Source: Flavobacteriaceae bacterium (GTDB lineage Bacteria; Bacteroidota; Bacteroidia; Flavobacteriales; Flavobacteriaceae). Taken from it: a stretch of 64,000 nucleotides of DNA. The notes under the pieces are model-generated. The model had not been told where the DNA came from. It saw nothing but the letters and a program-made list of their open reading frames with translations, and made no database searches. The stretch covers positions 110,916 to 174,915 of the forward strand of contig JAUXPJ010000005.1 in assembly GCA_030683815.1 (NCBI GenBank), given 5' to 3'. This document shows, in pieces, positions 54,275 to 63,329 of the stretch. Each line of letters begins with the position of its first letter. Positions within the stretch are counted from its first letter, which is position 1. Made by a program: the position numbers and the translations under genes.

Positions 54275-55840
54275 TTATTTAGCGATATTAACTGCACGTG
54301 TTTCTCGAATCACAGTAACCCTAACCTGACCCGGATAAGTCATGTCATTCTGAATTTTTTGGGTAATGTTAAATGATAACTCCGCAGCTTTTGCATCATT
54401 AATTTTATCACTTTCTACCAGTACGCGTAATTCTCTTCCTGCTTGTATGGCATAGGCACTTTGTACTCCAGAAAAACTATGAGCAACCTCTTCTAAATCT
54501 TTTAATCGTTGGATATAAGAATCTAACACTTGTCTTCTCGCTCCAGGTCGTGCTCCAGAAATAGCATCACATACTTGAACGATGGGTGCAATCAGTGTTT
54601 TCATTTCAACCTCATCATGGTGAGCTCCAATAGCGTTGCAGATATGTGGTTTTTCTCCATATTTCTCAGCCCATTCCATTCCTAATAAAGCGTGTGGTAA
54701 GTCACTTTCCATTTCAGGAACTTTACCGATATCGTGTAACAATCCGGCGCGTTTGGCCGATTTGGCATCTAAACCTAATTCAGCCGCCATCACTCCACAT
54801 AAATTGGCAACTTCGCGTGAGTGTTGTAATAAGTTTTGTCCGTATGAAGATCGGTATTTCATACGTCCGATGATTTTAATTAATTCCGGATGTAAACCAT
54901 GAATTCCTAAATCGATAACGGTACGTTTCCCTACTTCAATAATTTCTTGCTGGATTTGTTTTTCAACCTTTTTCACCACCTCCTCAATCCGCGCCGGATG
55001 AATACGTCCGTCAGTTACCAAACTGTGCAATGACAAACGGGCGATTTCTCTTCTAACCGGATCAAAACATGATAAAATAATGGCTTCCGGGGTATCATCA
55101 ACAATAATTTCAACACCTGTAGCAGATTCTAAAGCCCTGATATTTCTACCTTCACGACCAATAATTCTACCTTTAACATCATCCGATTCAAGATTAAATA
55201 CCGATACGCAATTCTCCACTGTTTGCTCTACACCTATCCGTTGAATAGTGTTGATTACAATCTTTTTAGCATCTTGTTGCGCTGTTAATTTGGCCTCTTC
55301 AAGTGTTTCCTGAATATAGCTCATCGCATTGGCACGGGCTTCTTCTTTTAAAGATTCGGTCAATTCTTTTTTAGCATCTTCTGCAGAATAGCCGGAAATC
55401 AACTCTAATTGTTCTACTTGCTTACGGTGTAATTTATCAAGTTCTGTATTTTTGCGTTCAAAATACTCTGACTTTGAATTGAGTTCAGTAATTTTTGATT
55501 CTAATTCTGAAGTGATTTTTTTCTGCTGATCTAGCAACTGAGATGTTTGTGACTCTTTATCTCTAATTCTTTTTTCTGCTTCCGCTGTTTTTTTCTCACG
55601 ACCAATAATGACCTTTTCATGCTCTGATTTGAGCTCAATAAATTTTTCTTTGGCTTGTAAAATTTTATCCCGCTTTATAGCTTCTGCCTCTTGGTTGGCT
55701 TCTCTCAAAATATTAAGCGCTTCTTTTCTGGTATTTTTCTTGATCTTATTGGCCCTGCTTTTTTCAAAAAAATGAGCAAATAAACCTCCAACAGCAATTC
55801 CAATTACCGCTCCTATAACTATTAATAAAATATTTTCCAT
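54275..55840 (-). CDS. rny: Ribonuclease Y
   Basis: This membrane-anchored endoribonuclease starts mRNA decay. I begin at [14 protein letters not shown], giving 521 residues, the usual length; the ORF extends nine codons upstream into the 6S RNA. It has an N-terminal membrane helix (about 2-22), a long coiled coil (30-175), a KH domain ([15 protein letters not shown]) and an HD domain with LLHDIGKV. It lies just downstream of the 6S RNA and zapA on the same strand. Confidence 0.96.
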   Translation of the reverse strand: MENILLIVIGAVIGIAVGGLFAHFFEKSRANKIKKNTRKEALNILREANQEAEAIKRDKILQAKEKFIELKSEHEKVIIGREKKTAEAEKRIRDKESQTSQLLDQQKKITSELESKITELNSKSEYFERKNTELDKLHRKQVEQLELISGYSAEDAKKELTESLKEEARANAMSYIQETLEEAKLTAQQDAKKIVINTIQRIGVEQTVENCVSVFNLESDDVKGRIIGREGRNIRALESATGVEIIVDDTPEAIILSCFDPVRREIARLSLHSLVTDGRIHPARIEEVVKKVEKQIQQEIIEVGKRTVIDLGIHGLHPELIKIIGRMKYRSSYGQNLLQHSREVANLCGVMAAELGLDAKSAKRAGLLHDIGKVPEMESDLPHALLGMEWAEKYGEKPHICNAIGAHHDEVEMKTLIAPIVQVCDAISGARPGARRQVLDSYIQRLKDLEEVAHSFSGVQSAYAIQAGRELRVLVESDKINDAKAAELSFNITQKIQNDMTYPGQVRVTVIRETRAVNIAK

Positions 55841-55855
55841 ACGTATTGTTTTAAT

Positions 55856-56011
55856 AAAAAAACCCACATTAGAATGGAATCATAAACTCCATATGACAGG
55901 TTTAGGACTAACAAACTGATCAAGAATCCTGTTAAGGCGTGCTTTTACAAATTTGACTCATCCTCTTTAATGTAATAGTGTTGAGTTTAACTAACAAATA
56001 ACTAATGTGGG
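55856..56011 (-). ncRNA. ssrS: 6S RNA (6S-Flavo type)
   Basis: Read on the minus strand, the region 56011 to 55863 is closed by a perfect 10-bp stem: CCCACATTAG pairs with CTAATGTGGG. A run of T follows (AAAAAAA on the plus strand, 55856-55862), making the 3' end terminator-like. The body is about 149 nt with an open middle. Size, closing stem and position between zapA and rny match the 6S-Flavo RNA class described in Bacteroidetes, which binds RNA polymerase by mimicking an open promoter. The position is the strongest evidence; I cannot run a covariance model. Confidence 0.85.
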
Positions 56012-56035
56012 CAGTACTTATTTATTTTAAAGAAC

Positions 56036-56329
56036 TTATTCAATATACTTATTTAACATTAACTGAAGTGTTTCAATTTTTTTCTTCGCTTCCTCCATTT
56101 CCTGTTCGTTTGCAATGGCTTTAATTTCTATGAGTGATGCAAATTGTAGAGCGCACATCGCTAAAACATCTTGTTTATCACCTACTGCATAATTTTGTTC
56201 AAATTGAGCAACCAAATCATTGGTTTTCTTCGCCGCTTTTCGCAATCCTTCTTCTTCATCCGGATTAGAGATGGTGAGCGGATAAACGCGATCTGCAATG
56301 GTTATTTTAATTTTAAAACTATCAGCCAT
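56036..56329 (-). CDS. zapA: Cell division protein ZapA
   Basis: This 97-residue protein promotes FtsZ bundling at the division site. The N-terminal beta-hairpin IKITIADRVYPLTIS and the EGLRKAAKKTND helix are typical. A C-terminal coiled coil (about 55-97) gives dimers and tetramers. A small coiled-coil gene ends 10 bp upstream, and 6S RNA lies downstream. Confidence 0.92.
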   Translation of the reverse strand: MADSFKIKITIADRVYPLTISNPDEEEGLRKAAKKTNDLVAQFEQNYAVGDKQDVLAMCALQFASLIEIKAIANEQEMEEAKKKIETLQLMLNKYIE

Positions 56330-56339
56330 TTAAAAGAAC

Positions 56340-56630
56340 TTACTCACTTAATTGAACAATACACTGATCAATTTCTCGAATTAATGTATTAATTTTCAGT
56401 TTCACGCCTTTGGTATCTTCACTACTGCCTTCCATAGTTCTGGCAATTTTCAAATAATTCATCTCTTTACTCATCTGCTCCATTATTTGATTTTTTGATT
56501 TCAGTTCTGTTTGTAATTTTACAACTGATTGATTTAAAAACTCATTTTCTTCCAACAAAAACTCATACTTTTCTAACAAAACTTTGAGTTTACTCTCTAA
56601 TAAATCAGCTTCTTTTAAAATTACATTCAT
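56340..56630 (-). CDS. Small coiled-coil protein upstream of zapA
   Basis: This 96-residue protein is nearly all helical, with heptads from about 5 to 62 (LLESKLKVLLEKYEFLLEENEFL), so it should form a coiled coil. It is probably co-transcribed with zapA. Similar proteins in Flavobacteria are often misannotated as phenylalanyl-tRNA synthetase fragments. A division role like that of ZapB is plausible by location only. Confidence 0.8.
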   Translation of the reverse strand: MNVILKEADLLESKLKVLLEKYEFLLEENEFLNQSVVKLQTELKSKNQIMEQMSKEMNYLKIARTMEGSSEDTKGVKLKINTLIREIDQCIVQLSE

Positions 56631-56778
56631 GAACCTTTTCCAAAACTATTTTTACAAATTTAGTGTTCCTTTTTTAATTTAACAACTGTTCAAGATTTAT
56701 TTTAAGAAAAACTTCTGATACTTATCACTAATGATATGAGTGTAAAACAATTAAATTTTATATTTTAGCTAAAATTCA

Positions 56779-58476
56779 TTGTCCTTGAAAAAATATTCTC
56801 TGCTAATTTTAATTAGCATAAATGTCAATTTATTTGCGCAAACTATCTATCCAACTGATTATTTCGGAGTTCCGATGGATATTCCTTTGCTGGTATCAGG
56901 CACTTTTGGTGAATTAAGAGAAAATCATTTGCATTCCGGTATCGATTTAAAAACACAAAAGTTAGAGGGATTTCCAGTGATGGCAACCGCCGATGGCTAT
57001 ATTTCTCGAATTAGAATTGCGTTGTTAGGATTTGGAAAAGTAGTTTATATTACACATCCAAATGGATTTACAACGGTGTATGCCCATCTACAAAAAATGA
57101 GTCCGGAGATAGAAAAATATGTCAAAAACGAACAATATAAAAAACGAGATTTTGAGGTTCATTTGTTTCCGAAATCAACTGAATTTATTATTAAAAAAGG
57201 GCAGATTATTGGATTTTCCGGCAGTACCGGCGGCTATGTTGATCCGCATTTACATTATGAAATCAGAGACACCAAAACAGAAAAACCTATCAATCCGCTC
57301 TTGTTTGGTTTGTTGATAAAAGACACTATTGCCCCCGTCATCAAAGAAGTGGTTGTTTATCCTTTAAGTGATGAAACCCAGATAAGTCATGCCGCTTTTC
57401 CTTATCAACTTTGTCTGAAAAAGAATAAAAATGGCTTTTATGAAACCGAGAAAATTGCGGTATCAGGAAATATCGGAATAGGAATTAATGTCATTGATTT
57501 ATTAAACGACGCCAAAAATGAAAACGGAATTTATACCTTAGAATTGTATGTAAACGGACAATTATTTCATCAGCAAATATTTAATTCTTTTTCATATGAC
57601 GAAACAAAATATTTAAATCTATTGATTGATTATGAACGCTATATGACTACTAAAAAAAGGATTCAAAAAGCTTTTATTGATTTAAACAATCCTCTTTCTA
57701 TAATTAATCCTGCTTATCCCGGAAAAATTGCAATTCAAGATGGATTTGATTATAAAATTGAAATCATCGTTAAAGATTTTTCCGACAATACTTCAAAAGT
57801 GATCATTCCTTTAGAAGGTAAAAATCAAGAAATATGGCAACCCAAGAAAAAAATAGAGACGCCTTATTTTATAAAAGCCAATGAGTTTCAAAAATTTTCT
57901 ATCGAAAATGTTACGGTTGCTTTTCCAAAAAATACTTTTTATGAAGATGTTTATCTTCAATTTTCGGCAGCAAATAATAAAGCGATTGTTCATCAACCAA
58001 TCATTCCGTTAGATAAAAATTATACCTTAACCTTTGAGGTGTCAAAATACGGCGAGTTAGAAAAAAAACAACTTTTCATTGCTTATATCGATGAAAAAAA
58101 TAAAATAAGTTATCAATCAACCACTAAAAAAGAGAACTCCTTTTTTACTACTGCTAAAAATTTAGGTACTTTTGTTTTGATGAAAGACAGCATTCCTCCA
58201 ACCATCAAATTACATAATTTTGAAGCCCGGAAATGGATCTCAAAATTAAAATTGATGGAAGTTAAAATAGAAGATGATTTGTCAGGAATCGATACTTATT
58301 CAGCTGAAATTAACGGAGAATGGATTTTAATGGAATATGACCTAAAACGCAAAATGTTGGTGTATGATTTTAGCGATAAAATTTTAAAAGGACACCAACA
58401 TCAATTGAAAATTACAGTTACAGATAAAGTTGGTAATACGAATTTGCTGGAAACAACGTTTTATAGAATAGAATAA
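56779..58476 (+). CDS. M23-family metallopeptidase, exported
   Basis: This 565-residue protein has a signal peptide ending near NLFAQ. It starts with TTG, either at 56779 or at 56785, because a stop codon lies just upstream and no ATG is in frame. The LytM/M23 core is in residues 45-175: H52 and D56 in HLHSGID, H103 in YAHLQK, and H157/H159 in DPHLHYEIRD. Such enzymes cut peptidoglycan peptides. The C-terminal 380 residues are beta-rich, probably surface domains. A TonB-dependent receptor gene follows after 11 bp. Confidence 0.9.
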   Translation: MSLKKYSLLILISINVNLFAQTIYPTDYFGVPMDIPLLVSGTFGELRENHLHSGIDLKTQKLEGFPVMATADGYISRIRIALLGFGKVVYITHPNGFTTVYAHLQKMSPEIEKYVKNEQYKKRDFEVHLFPKSTEFIIKKGQIIGFSGSTGGYVDPHLHYEIRDTKTEKPINPLLFGLLIKDTIAPVIKEVVVYPLSDETQISHAAFPYQLCLKKNKNGFYETEKIAVSGNIGIGINVIDLLNDAKNENGIYTLELYVNGQLFHQQIFNSFSYDETKYLNLLIDYERYMTTKKRIQKAFIDLNNPLSIINPAYPGKIAIQDGFDYKIEIIVKDFSDNTSKVIIPLEGKNQEIWQPKKKIETPYFIKANEFQKFSIENVTVAFPKNTFYEDVYLQFSAANNKAIVHQPIIPLDKNYTLTFEVSKYGELEKKQLFIAYIDEKNKISYQSTTKKENSFFTTAKNLGTFVLMKDSIPPTIKLHNFEARKWISKLKLMEVKIEDDLSGIDTYSAEINGEWILMEYDLKRKMLVYDFSDKILKGHQHQLKITVTDKVGNTNLLETTFYRIE

Positions 58477-58487
58477 AAAAGTATCTT

Positions 58488-60941
58488 TTGAAAACAATAA
58501 AATGTATTATTCCCTTTTTACTGATGATTCCTTTGACTGTTTTATCACAAACGGCTGTAGTTGAAGGCACTGTAAAAAATGCAAATGGAGAACCAATCGA
58601 AGAAGTTTCTATTGTGTATCAAACAACTGGAACCGTTTCAGATAAAAACGGATTTTATTCTCTCAAAGTAAAAGCAGATGAAGAAGTAATATTACAATTT
58701 ACACATATCGGTTATCATCCTTTTTCTAAAAAATTAACAGTTCCTAAAGGAAAAATATTTCGTTATTCACCTCATTTACAGTTAAAAACGGAATCGATAA
58801 AAGAAGTTAACATCCGCAATAATAAAAGAGCTTCTCAAGGCATGACACCCGTAACTATTGAAAAAGTGAAAAGAATTCCAGGCGCCAATGCCGGAATTGA
58901 GAATATTTTAAAAACTTTGCCGGGAGTCAATTCTAGTAACGAATTAAGTACCCAATACCAAGTGCGCGGTGGAAATTTTGACGAAAACTTGGTGTATGTC
59001 AACGGAATTGAAGTGTATCGTCCTTTTTTAGTGCGCTCCGGACAACAAGAAGGTTTGAGTTTTGTAAACGTAGATATGATTCAGAATATTCAGTTTTCGG
59101 CAGGCGGATTTCAAGCAAAATACGATGATAAATTGTCATCTGTTTTAGATATCACTTACAAAAAACCAATTGATTTTTCATCCGCCATTGATGTGAGTTT
59201 TTTGGGTTTTAACGCCACTTTAGAAGATGTGTTTTTTCAAAAAAAAATGGCAGTTTTAACCGGAATTCGATATCGCGATAACAGTTTATTGGTGAACAAA
59301 GGAGATGTTCAAAGCAATTTTAATCCACAATTTACCGATGTTCAATCATTTATCACTTACGACTTATCACCTAAATTATCCTTTCAATTTTTAGGCAATA
59401 TAGCTATCAATAAATATGATTTTCAACCAATTAGCCGAAGAACAAAATTTGGAACTTTGGACAATCCGTTAGAATTAATCATCAATTATGAAGGACGGGA
59501 AAACAATCGGTATCAAACTTATTTTAGCGCCTTAAACACCATTTATCAGCTCAATGAAAACACCAAACTGCAACTGACAACCTCCAGTTATAACACCCAA
59601 GAATCAGAATATTTTGACATTCTAGCCAATTATAATATCGGCAAAGTTGACACCGATTTAAGCTCTGAAAATTTTGGAAAAGTCAGTTTTACAGATGCCA
59701 TTGGTTCACAGTTAAATCATGCCAGAAACGATTTAGATGCTTTAATTCAGCAAATTTATTTGAGAGGCAGTTACTTTAAAAATAATTCGGCATTGGAATG
59801 GGGATTAAAATACCAACATGAAAATATAAAGGACAAAACCAATGAATGGGAAATAATCGATTCATTGGGATTTGCTGTTAGACCTCCGTTACATTTACCT
59901 AACAATCAACCATACACAGCTTACGAAGGACCCATTGTTCCTTTTAATTATATCAATTCATTCAATGAAATTAACATCCAACGTTGGAATGGTTTTGTGC
60001 AATGGAGTAAATCATTTGAGTGGAATCAGTTCCATTGGTGGATTAACTTAGGAAACCGATTTCATTATTGGAATATTTCAGGAGATAATTTAAACAGCCA
60101 CTCAACTATTGTTTTCAGTCCACGATTTCAATTGGCCATAAAACCAAATTCCAATGAAAATTTACTGTTTAGAATTTCGGGTGGATTTTATCATCAACCA
60201 CCATCTTATAAAGAGTTAAAAGGATTTGACGGACAAGTAAATGAAACCGTAAAAGCACAACAATCCATTCATTTGGTCATCGGAAATGAATATGTTTTTC
60301 AATGGTTTGAACGACCGTTTAAATTGATTTCTGAACTTTATTACAAAGATTTATCCGGGGTAAATACTTACACTTTAGACAATGTCAAAATTCGGTATGT
60401 GGCCAATAACAATGCTGATGCTTTTGTTTATGGATTAGATTTGCGTTTAAATGGCGAGTTTGTTCCGGGTACAGAAAGTTGGGTAAGTTTTGGGTATTTA
60501 AAAACGGAAGAAAATACGGATAATCGGGGATATATAGCCCGACCAACCGATCAACGACTAAAATTTGGAATCCTTTTTCAAGATTATGTTCCCAATATTC
60601 CGAATTTAAAAATGTATTTGAATTTGATTTACAATACAGGTGTTCCGGGGGGGTCTCCATCTTATGCGGATACTTATTTATTTCAAAATCGATTGAATGA
60701 TTATAAACGTGCAGACCTCGGGATTCTTTATGTTTTAAAAGATGATTTAAATACCAATGATCGAATCTGGCTTCAAAATGTTCATGAATTATCTTTCGGA
60801 TTTGAGATTTTTAATATGTTTGATGTACAAAATTCCATCACCAATACTTGGGTTCGAGATTCCTATTCTAAACAATCTTACGGAATCCCTAATTATATGT
60901 CCGGCCGCATTTTTAACCTGCGATTGATGTTGAAAATTTAA
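58488..60941 (+). CDS. TonB-dependent outer-membrane receptor
   Basis: This 817-residue receptor begins with TTG; the signal peptide MKTIKCIIPFLL...VLSQ supports that start. A carboxypeptidase-regulatory-like domain (about 24-100) precedes the plug (about 120-240, TPVTIEKVKRIPGANAGIE), and a 22-strand barrel follows to the C-terminal RIFNLRLMLKI. There is no SusD gene next door. The substrate is unknown. The last codons overlap the end of a truncated bcp gene on the other strand. Confidence 0.92.
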   Translation: MKTIKCIIPFLLMIPLTVLSQTAVVEGTVKNANGEPIEEVSIVYQTTGTVSDKNGFYSLKVKADEEVILQFTHIGYHPFSKKLTVPKGKIFRYSPHLQLKTESIKEVNIRNNKRASQGMTPVTIEKVKRIPGANAGIENILKTLPGVNSSNELSTQYQVRGGNFDENLVYVNGIEVYRPFLVRSGQQEGLSFVNVDMIQNIQFSAGGFQAKYDDKLSSVLDITYKKPIDFSSAIDVSFLGFNATLEDVFFQKKMAVLTGIRYRDNSLLVNKGDVQSNFNPQFTDVQSFITYDLSPKLSFQFLGNIAINKYDFQPISRRTKFGTLDNPLELIINYEGRENNRYQTYFSALNTIYQLNENTKLQLTTSSYNTQESEYFDILANYNIGKVDTDLSSENFGKVSFTDAIGSQLNHARNDLDALIQQIYLRGSYFKNNSALEWGLKYQHENIKDKTNEWEIIDSLGFAVRPPLHLPNNQPYTAYEGPIVPFNYINSFNEINIQRWNGFVQWSKSFEWNQFHWWINLGNRFHYWNISGDNLNSHSTIVFSPRFQLAIKPNSNENLLFRISGGFYHQPPSYKELKGFDGQVNETVKAQQSIHLVIGNEYVFQWFERPFKLISELYYKDLSGVNTYTLDNVKIRYVANNNADAFVYGLDLRLNGEFVPGTESWVSFGYLKTEENTDNRGYIARPTDQRLKFGILFQDYVPNIPNLKMYLNLIYNTGVPGGSPSYADTYLFQNRLNDYKRADLGILYVLKDDLNTNDRIWLQNVHELSFGFEIFNMFDVQNSITNTWVRDSYSKQSYGIPNYMSGRIFNLRLMLKI

Positions 60942-61081
60942 AGTATTTGCGATGAGTGGTTGTTGGTCTTAACTTCAGTTATAACTTCCTCAATAAATCC
61001 ATTTTCATCGATGGTAAAAGTAGTTCTATGAATTCCGTCATAGGTTTTTCCCATGAATTTTTTACCGACTTCCTCACTTTT
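60938..61081 (-). pseudogene. bcp: 3' fragment of bcp (thioredoxin-dependent peroxiredoxin)
   Basis: Read on the minus strand, about 46 codons encode the C-terminus of a Bcp-type peroxiredoxin: VGKKFMGKTYDGIHRTTF, then TIDENGFIEEVI and HSSQIL followed by a stop. The N-terminal two thirds with the peroxidatic cysteine is absent. Homology ends abruptly near 61080. The fragment marks a deletion or insertion boundary next to the CRISPR locus. Confidence 0.8.
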
Positions 61082-61155
61082 TAAGTTAAAAGTTTAATTC
61101 GTTTAAAATCAATTATTTATTTTAATATTTTTGAATGTTTTAGGTGTCCAAATAA

Positions 61156-61251
61156 GGAACTCAGGAAAAAGCAGTTCGTCTGGGTTATGTTACTACCGAA
61201 GAATACGACCAATGTGTAATTCCTTCTGAAATGATTGGAAGTTTAAAATAA
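61156..61251 (+). pseudogene. fumC: 3' fragment of fumC (class II fumarase)
   Basis: About 31 codons read GTQEKAVRLGYVTTEEYDQC, then VIPSEMIGSLK and a stop. This matches the C-terminus of class II fumarate hydratase (AVELGYLTEEQFDxWV.PE.MVG). A stop codon lies just upstream in frame, so only the tail is left. A complete fumarase gene should exist elsewhere. Confidence 0.75.
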
Positions 61252-61254
61252 TTT

Positions 61255-61350
61255 AAATTTTTTTATAACAAAAAATCCCGCTTCTGGAGATTTCTTTTTG
61301 TTCGGTTTCCAACCGCTCTTTTAAAGCATCAAATAAAGCAAAAGATTAAG
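61255..61350 (-). pseudogene. Unrecognised gene fragment
   Basis: On the minus strand an open stretch of about 30 codons reads SFALFDALKERLETEQKEI, then a short basic tail and a stop. It has good helical coding character but I do not recognise the family. It is probably a third gene remnant in the gap before cas1. Confidence 0.35.
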
Positions 61351-61474
61351 AATTGTCCATAAAAGTAAAACGAGTGTAATTGATTTTCTTATTTAAACTA
61401 TTGATAATAAATGTGAAACAATAATATCTCTATACAATCATAAAAAAATTTTACTATTTTTAAGGTAAAAAACT
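61351..61474. other. AT-rich spacer upstream of cas1
   Basis: This holds no ORF and no sequence complementary to the CRISPR repeat, so no tracrRNA is evident here. A weak TATTTTTA near 61455 could be the cas1 -7 box. No terminator is seen. Confidence 0.4.
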
Positions 61475-62359
61475 ATGATAAAGAGAACTCTTTTCTTTGG
61501 TAATAAAGCATCTTTAACTACCAAAAATGAACAGCTTGTTATTAAAACTGATCTCAAAGAAACTACCATACCTATTGAAGACATCGGTTATGTAGTAATT
61601 GAACACCCGGAAACTTTTGTATCTATCCCATTGTTAACTAAATTAAATGCCAATAATGTTGCAGTTATTCTTTGTGATGATAAGCATATGCCGGTATCAA
61701 TGATGTTAAACCTCAACGGACACTATTTACAACAGGAATTGTTTAGTCAACAAATTCAAGCCACCGAACCTCTTAAAAAACAATTGTGGCAACAAACGGT
61801 AAAATCTAAAATAAGTAATCAAGCCCATTTATTGGAGTTAACCGGTAAAAACCAACATCCGCTAAACCATTATGCTTCTAAAGTATTGAGTGGAGATAGT
61901 GATAACCGCGAAGGAGTTGCAGCTGCTTATTATTGGAAAAATTTATTTGACTTTGATTTTACACGTGAACGTAATGGCATATTCCCTAATTTATTTCTAA
62001 ACTATGGATATATTGTATTAAGAGCTGCCGTTGCCAGAGCCATTACAGGTAGCGGGTTATTACCAACCTTGGGAATACACCACCATAACCGATACAATGC
62101 GTTTTGTTTAGCCGATGATATTATGGAACCTTATAGACCATTGGTGGATGCCAAAGTTCTTAATATTCTTCAAAAATATGATGAACGGGAATTGACAACA
62201 CCTATTAAAGCAGAACTTTTACAGGTATTAACACAAACGGTTTATTTTGAAGACCGTGAAAGTCCGTTAATGGTAGCCATAAACCTTACCGCCAATTCTT
62301 TACAACAATGCTATGCCGGCAAAGTGCGCAAACTTTTGTATCCCCAATTATGGAACTAA
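61475..62359 (+). CDS. cas1: Type II CRISPR-associated endonuclease Cas1
   Basis: This 294-residue integrase core of CRISPR adaptation is of the type II class. The N-terminal beta-domain begins MIKRTLFFGNKASL. The metal ligands are E146 in NREGVAAAYYW, H202-204 in GIHHHNRYNAF, and acidic residues in ADDIMEPYRPLVD. The length is normal and the gene is intact. It overlaps cas2 by 10 bp. The type II family members normally lie directly after cas9, but none is present upstream here. Confidence 0.95.
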   Translation: MIKRTLFFGNKASLTTKNEQLVIKTDLKETTIPIEDIGYVVIEHPETFVSIPLLTKLNANNVAVILCDDKHMPVSMMLNLNGHYLQQELFSQQIQATEPLKKQLWQQTVKSKISNQAHLLELTGKNQHPLNHYASKVLSGDSDNREGVAAAYYWKNLFDFDFTRERNGIFPNLFLNYGYIVLRAAVARAITGSGLLPTLGIHHHNRYNAFCLADDIMEPYRPLVDAKVLNILQKYDERELTTPIKAELLQVLTQTVYFEDRESPLMVAINLTANSLQQCYAGKVRKLLYPQLWN

Positions 62360-62679
62360 ATGCCTACCGTATTATGTGGTTATTTGTATTTTTTGATCTA
62401 CCAACCAACACTAAGAAAGAACGTAAAAATGCTTCTTTATTTCGGAAGAATTTGTTAAAAGATGGCTATGGAATGATGCAATTTTCAGTATATATGCGCC
62501 ATTGTGCCAGTAGCGAAAGTGCCGATGTTCACGAACGACGCATTAAAAAGATTTTACCGCCACTGGGCAAGGTTAGTGTACTTCGAATAACCGACAAACA
62601 ATTTGGAAGCATTATGAATTTTTGGGGTAAAATGATGGTTGAAAATGAACCTACTCCTTTACAATTAGAGCTCTTTTAA
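62350..62679 (+). CDS. cas2: CRISPR-associated endoribonuclease-fold Cas2
   Basis: Starting at MELNAYRIMWLFVFFDLPT gives 109 residues; the ORF to 62308 adds 14. The ferredoxin-like fold of Cas2 and the conserved FFDLP aspartate (D16) are clear, as are YMRHC and the C-terminal strand. Cas2 dimers bridge Cas1 dimers in spacer integration. The 3' end overlaps the convergent transposase gene by 15 bp, which is unusual. Confidence 0.93.
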   Translation: MELNAYRIMWLFVFFDLPTNTKKERKNASLFRKNLLKDGYGMMQFSVYMRHCASSESADVHERRIKKILPPLGKVSVLRITDKQFGSIMNFWGKMMVENEPTPLQLELF

Positions 62680-63270
62680 ATCAATAAACTTCTTGCTGTC
62701 AAATTGTTTTTCTATCACAATGCCTTTCCATCTGTCTGCATTGGTTTCTATATAAGTAGAAATTCTATTATATGCCGCTTTATTTCTGATGATGTTGTCA
62801 TGAAATGAACGCTGCCACGAAAAATCTGTAAAACCAGCTAAATGGATTTTCTTTGAAGTAGTGGTTTTAAATGCGCCGATTAATTCAGAAATTGATTTTA
62901 TTTTTACGGAATTATCCGAAACTAAATTCCGGTTAATTTCAATAATACCATGCACATGGTTGGGCATAATAATAAACGAATGTAATTTTACATAAGAATA
63001 CTGTTCACCTAACCATTGCCATTGCTTTTGTGCAATACTCCCATATTCATTTAATTGCATTTGAATAGATTTATAATGATTGTTGAACGATAATTGATTC
63101 TGATTTTCATGATTCTGTATTACGGTCAACTCGCGAGTTGACGCTTCGTTACCTTCCCTGACAACATTTCCAAAACAACATCTTTTATTTTGAACACAAA
63201 TCGTGATAAAATACAAATTATCCTTTGAATAATCATATCCTAACATTCTATTTCGCTTTCTATTTTTCAT
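62665..63270 (-). CDS. REP-associated tyrosine transposase (RAYT)
   Basis: This 201-residue protein is a Y1-type single-strand transposase domesticated to REP elements. The HUH motif is MPNHVHGII (H105, H107) and the catalytic tyrosine is probably Y173 in STYIETNADRW. SWQRSFHDNIIRN is a typical RAYT helix. It therefore looks catalytically complete. Residues about 44-48 (STREL) are encoded by a perfect 18-bp palindrome at 63125-63142, with the same core as the hairpins next to the gene. It sits between cas2 and the CRISPR array. Confidence 0.9.
   Translation of the reverse strand: MKNRKRNRMLGYDYSKDNLYFITICVQNKRCCFGNVVREGNEASTRELTVIQNHENQNQLSFNNHYKSIQMQLNEYGSIAQKQWQWLGEQYSYVKLHSFIIMPNHVHGIIEINRNLVSDNSVKIKSISELIGAFKTTTSKKIHLAGFTDFSWQRSFHDNIIRNKAAYNRISTYIETNADRWKGIVIEKQFDSKKFIDLKEL
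63125..63142. repeat. Perfect palindrome inside the RAYT gene
   Basis: GTCAACTCGCGAGTTGAC is its own reverse complement. It shares the core CAACTCGYGAGTTG with the hairpin of the tandem units at 63330, 63524 and 63720. It lies in frame in the coding region. Confidence 0.8.
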
Positions 63271-63329
63271 TTGATTTTGAATTTATATTCATAAATATAT
63301 TAAAATATTCGTATGCATGGGCAAGATAC

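Noticed and set aside
61351..61474. Possible tracrRNA upstream of cas1
   Set aside because: Only a six-base AATATC match to the repeat complement is found. An anti-repeat should pair over 15 or more bases.
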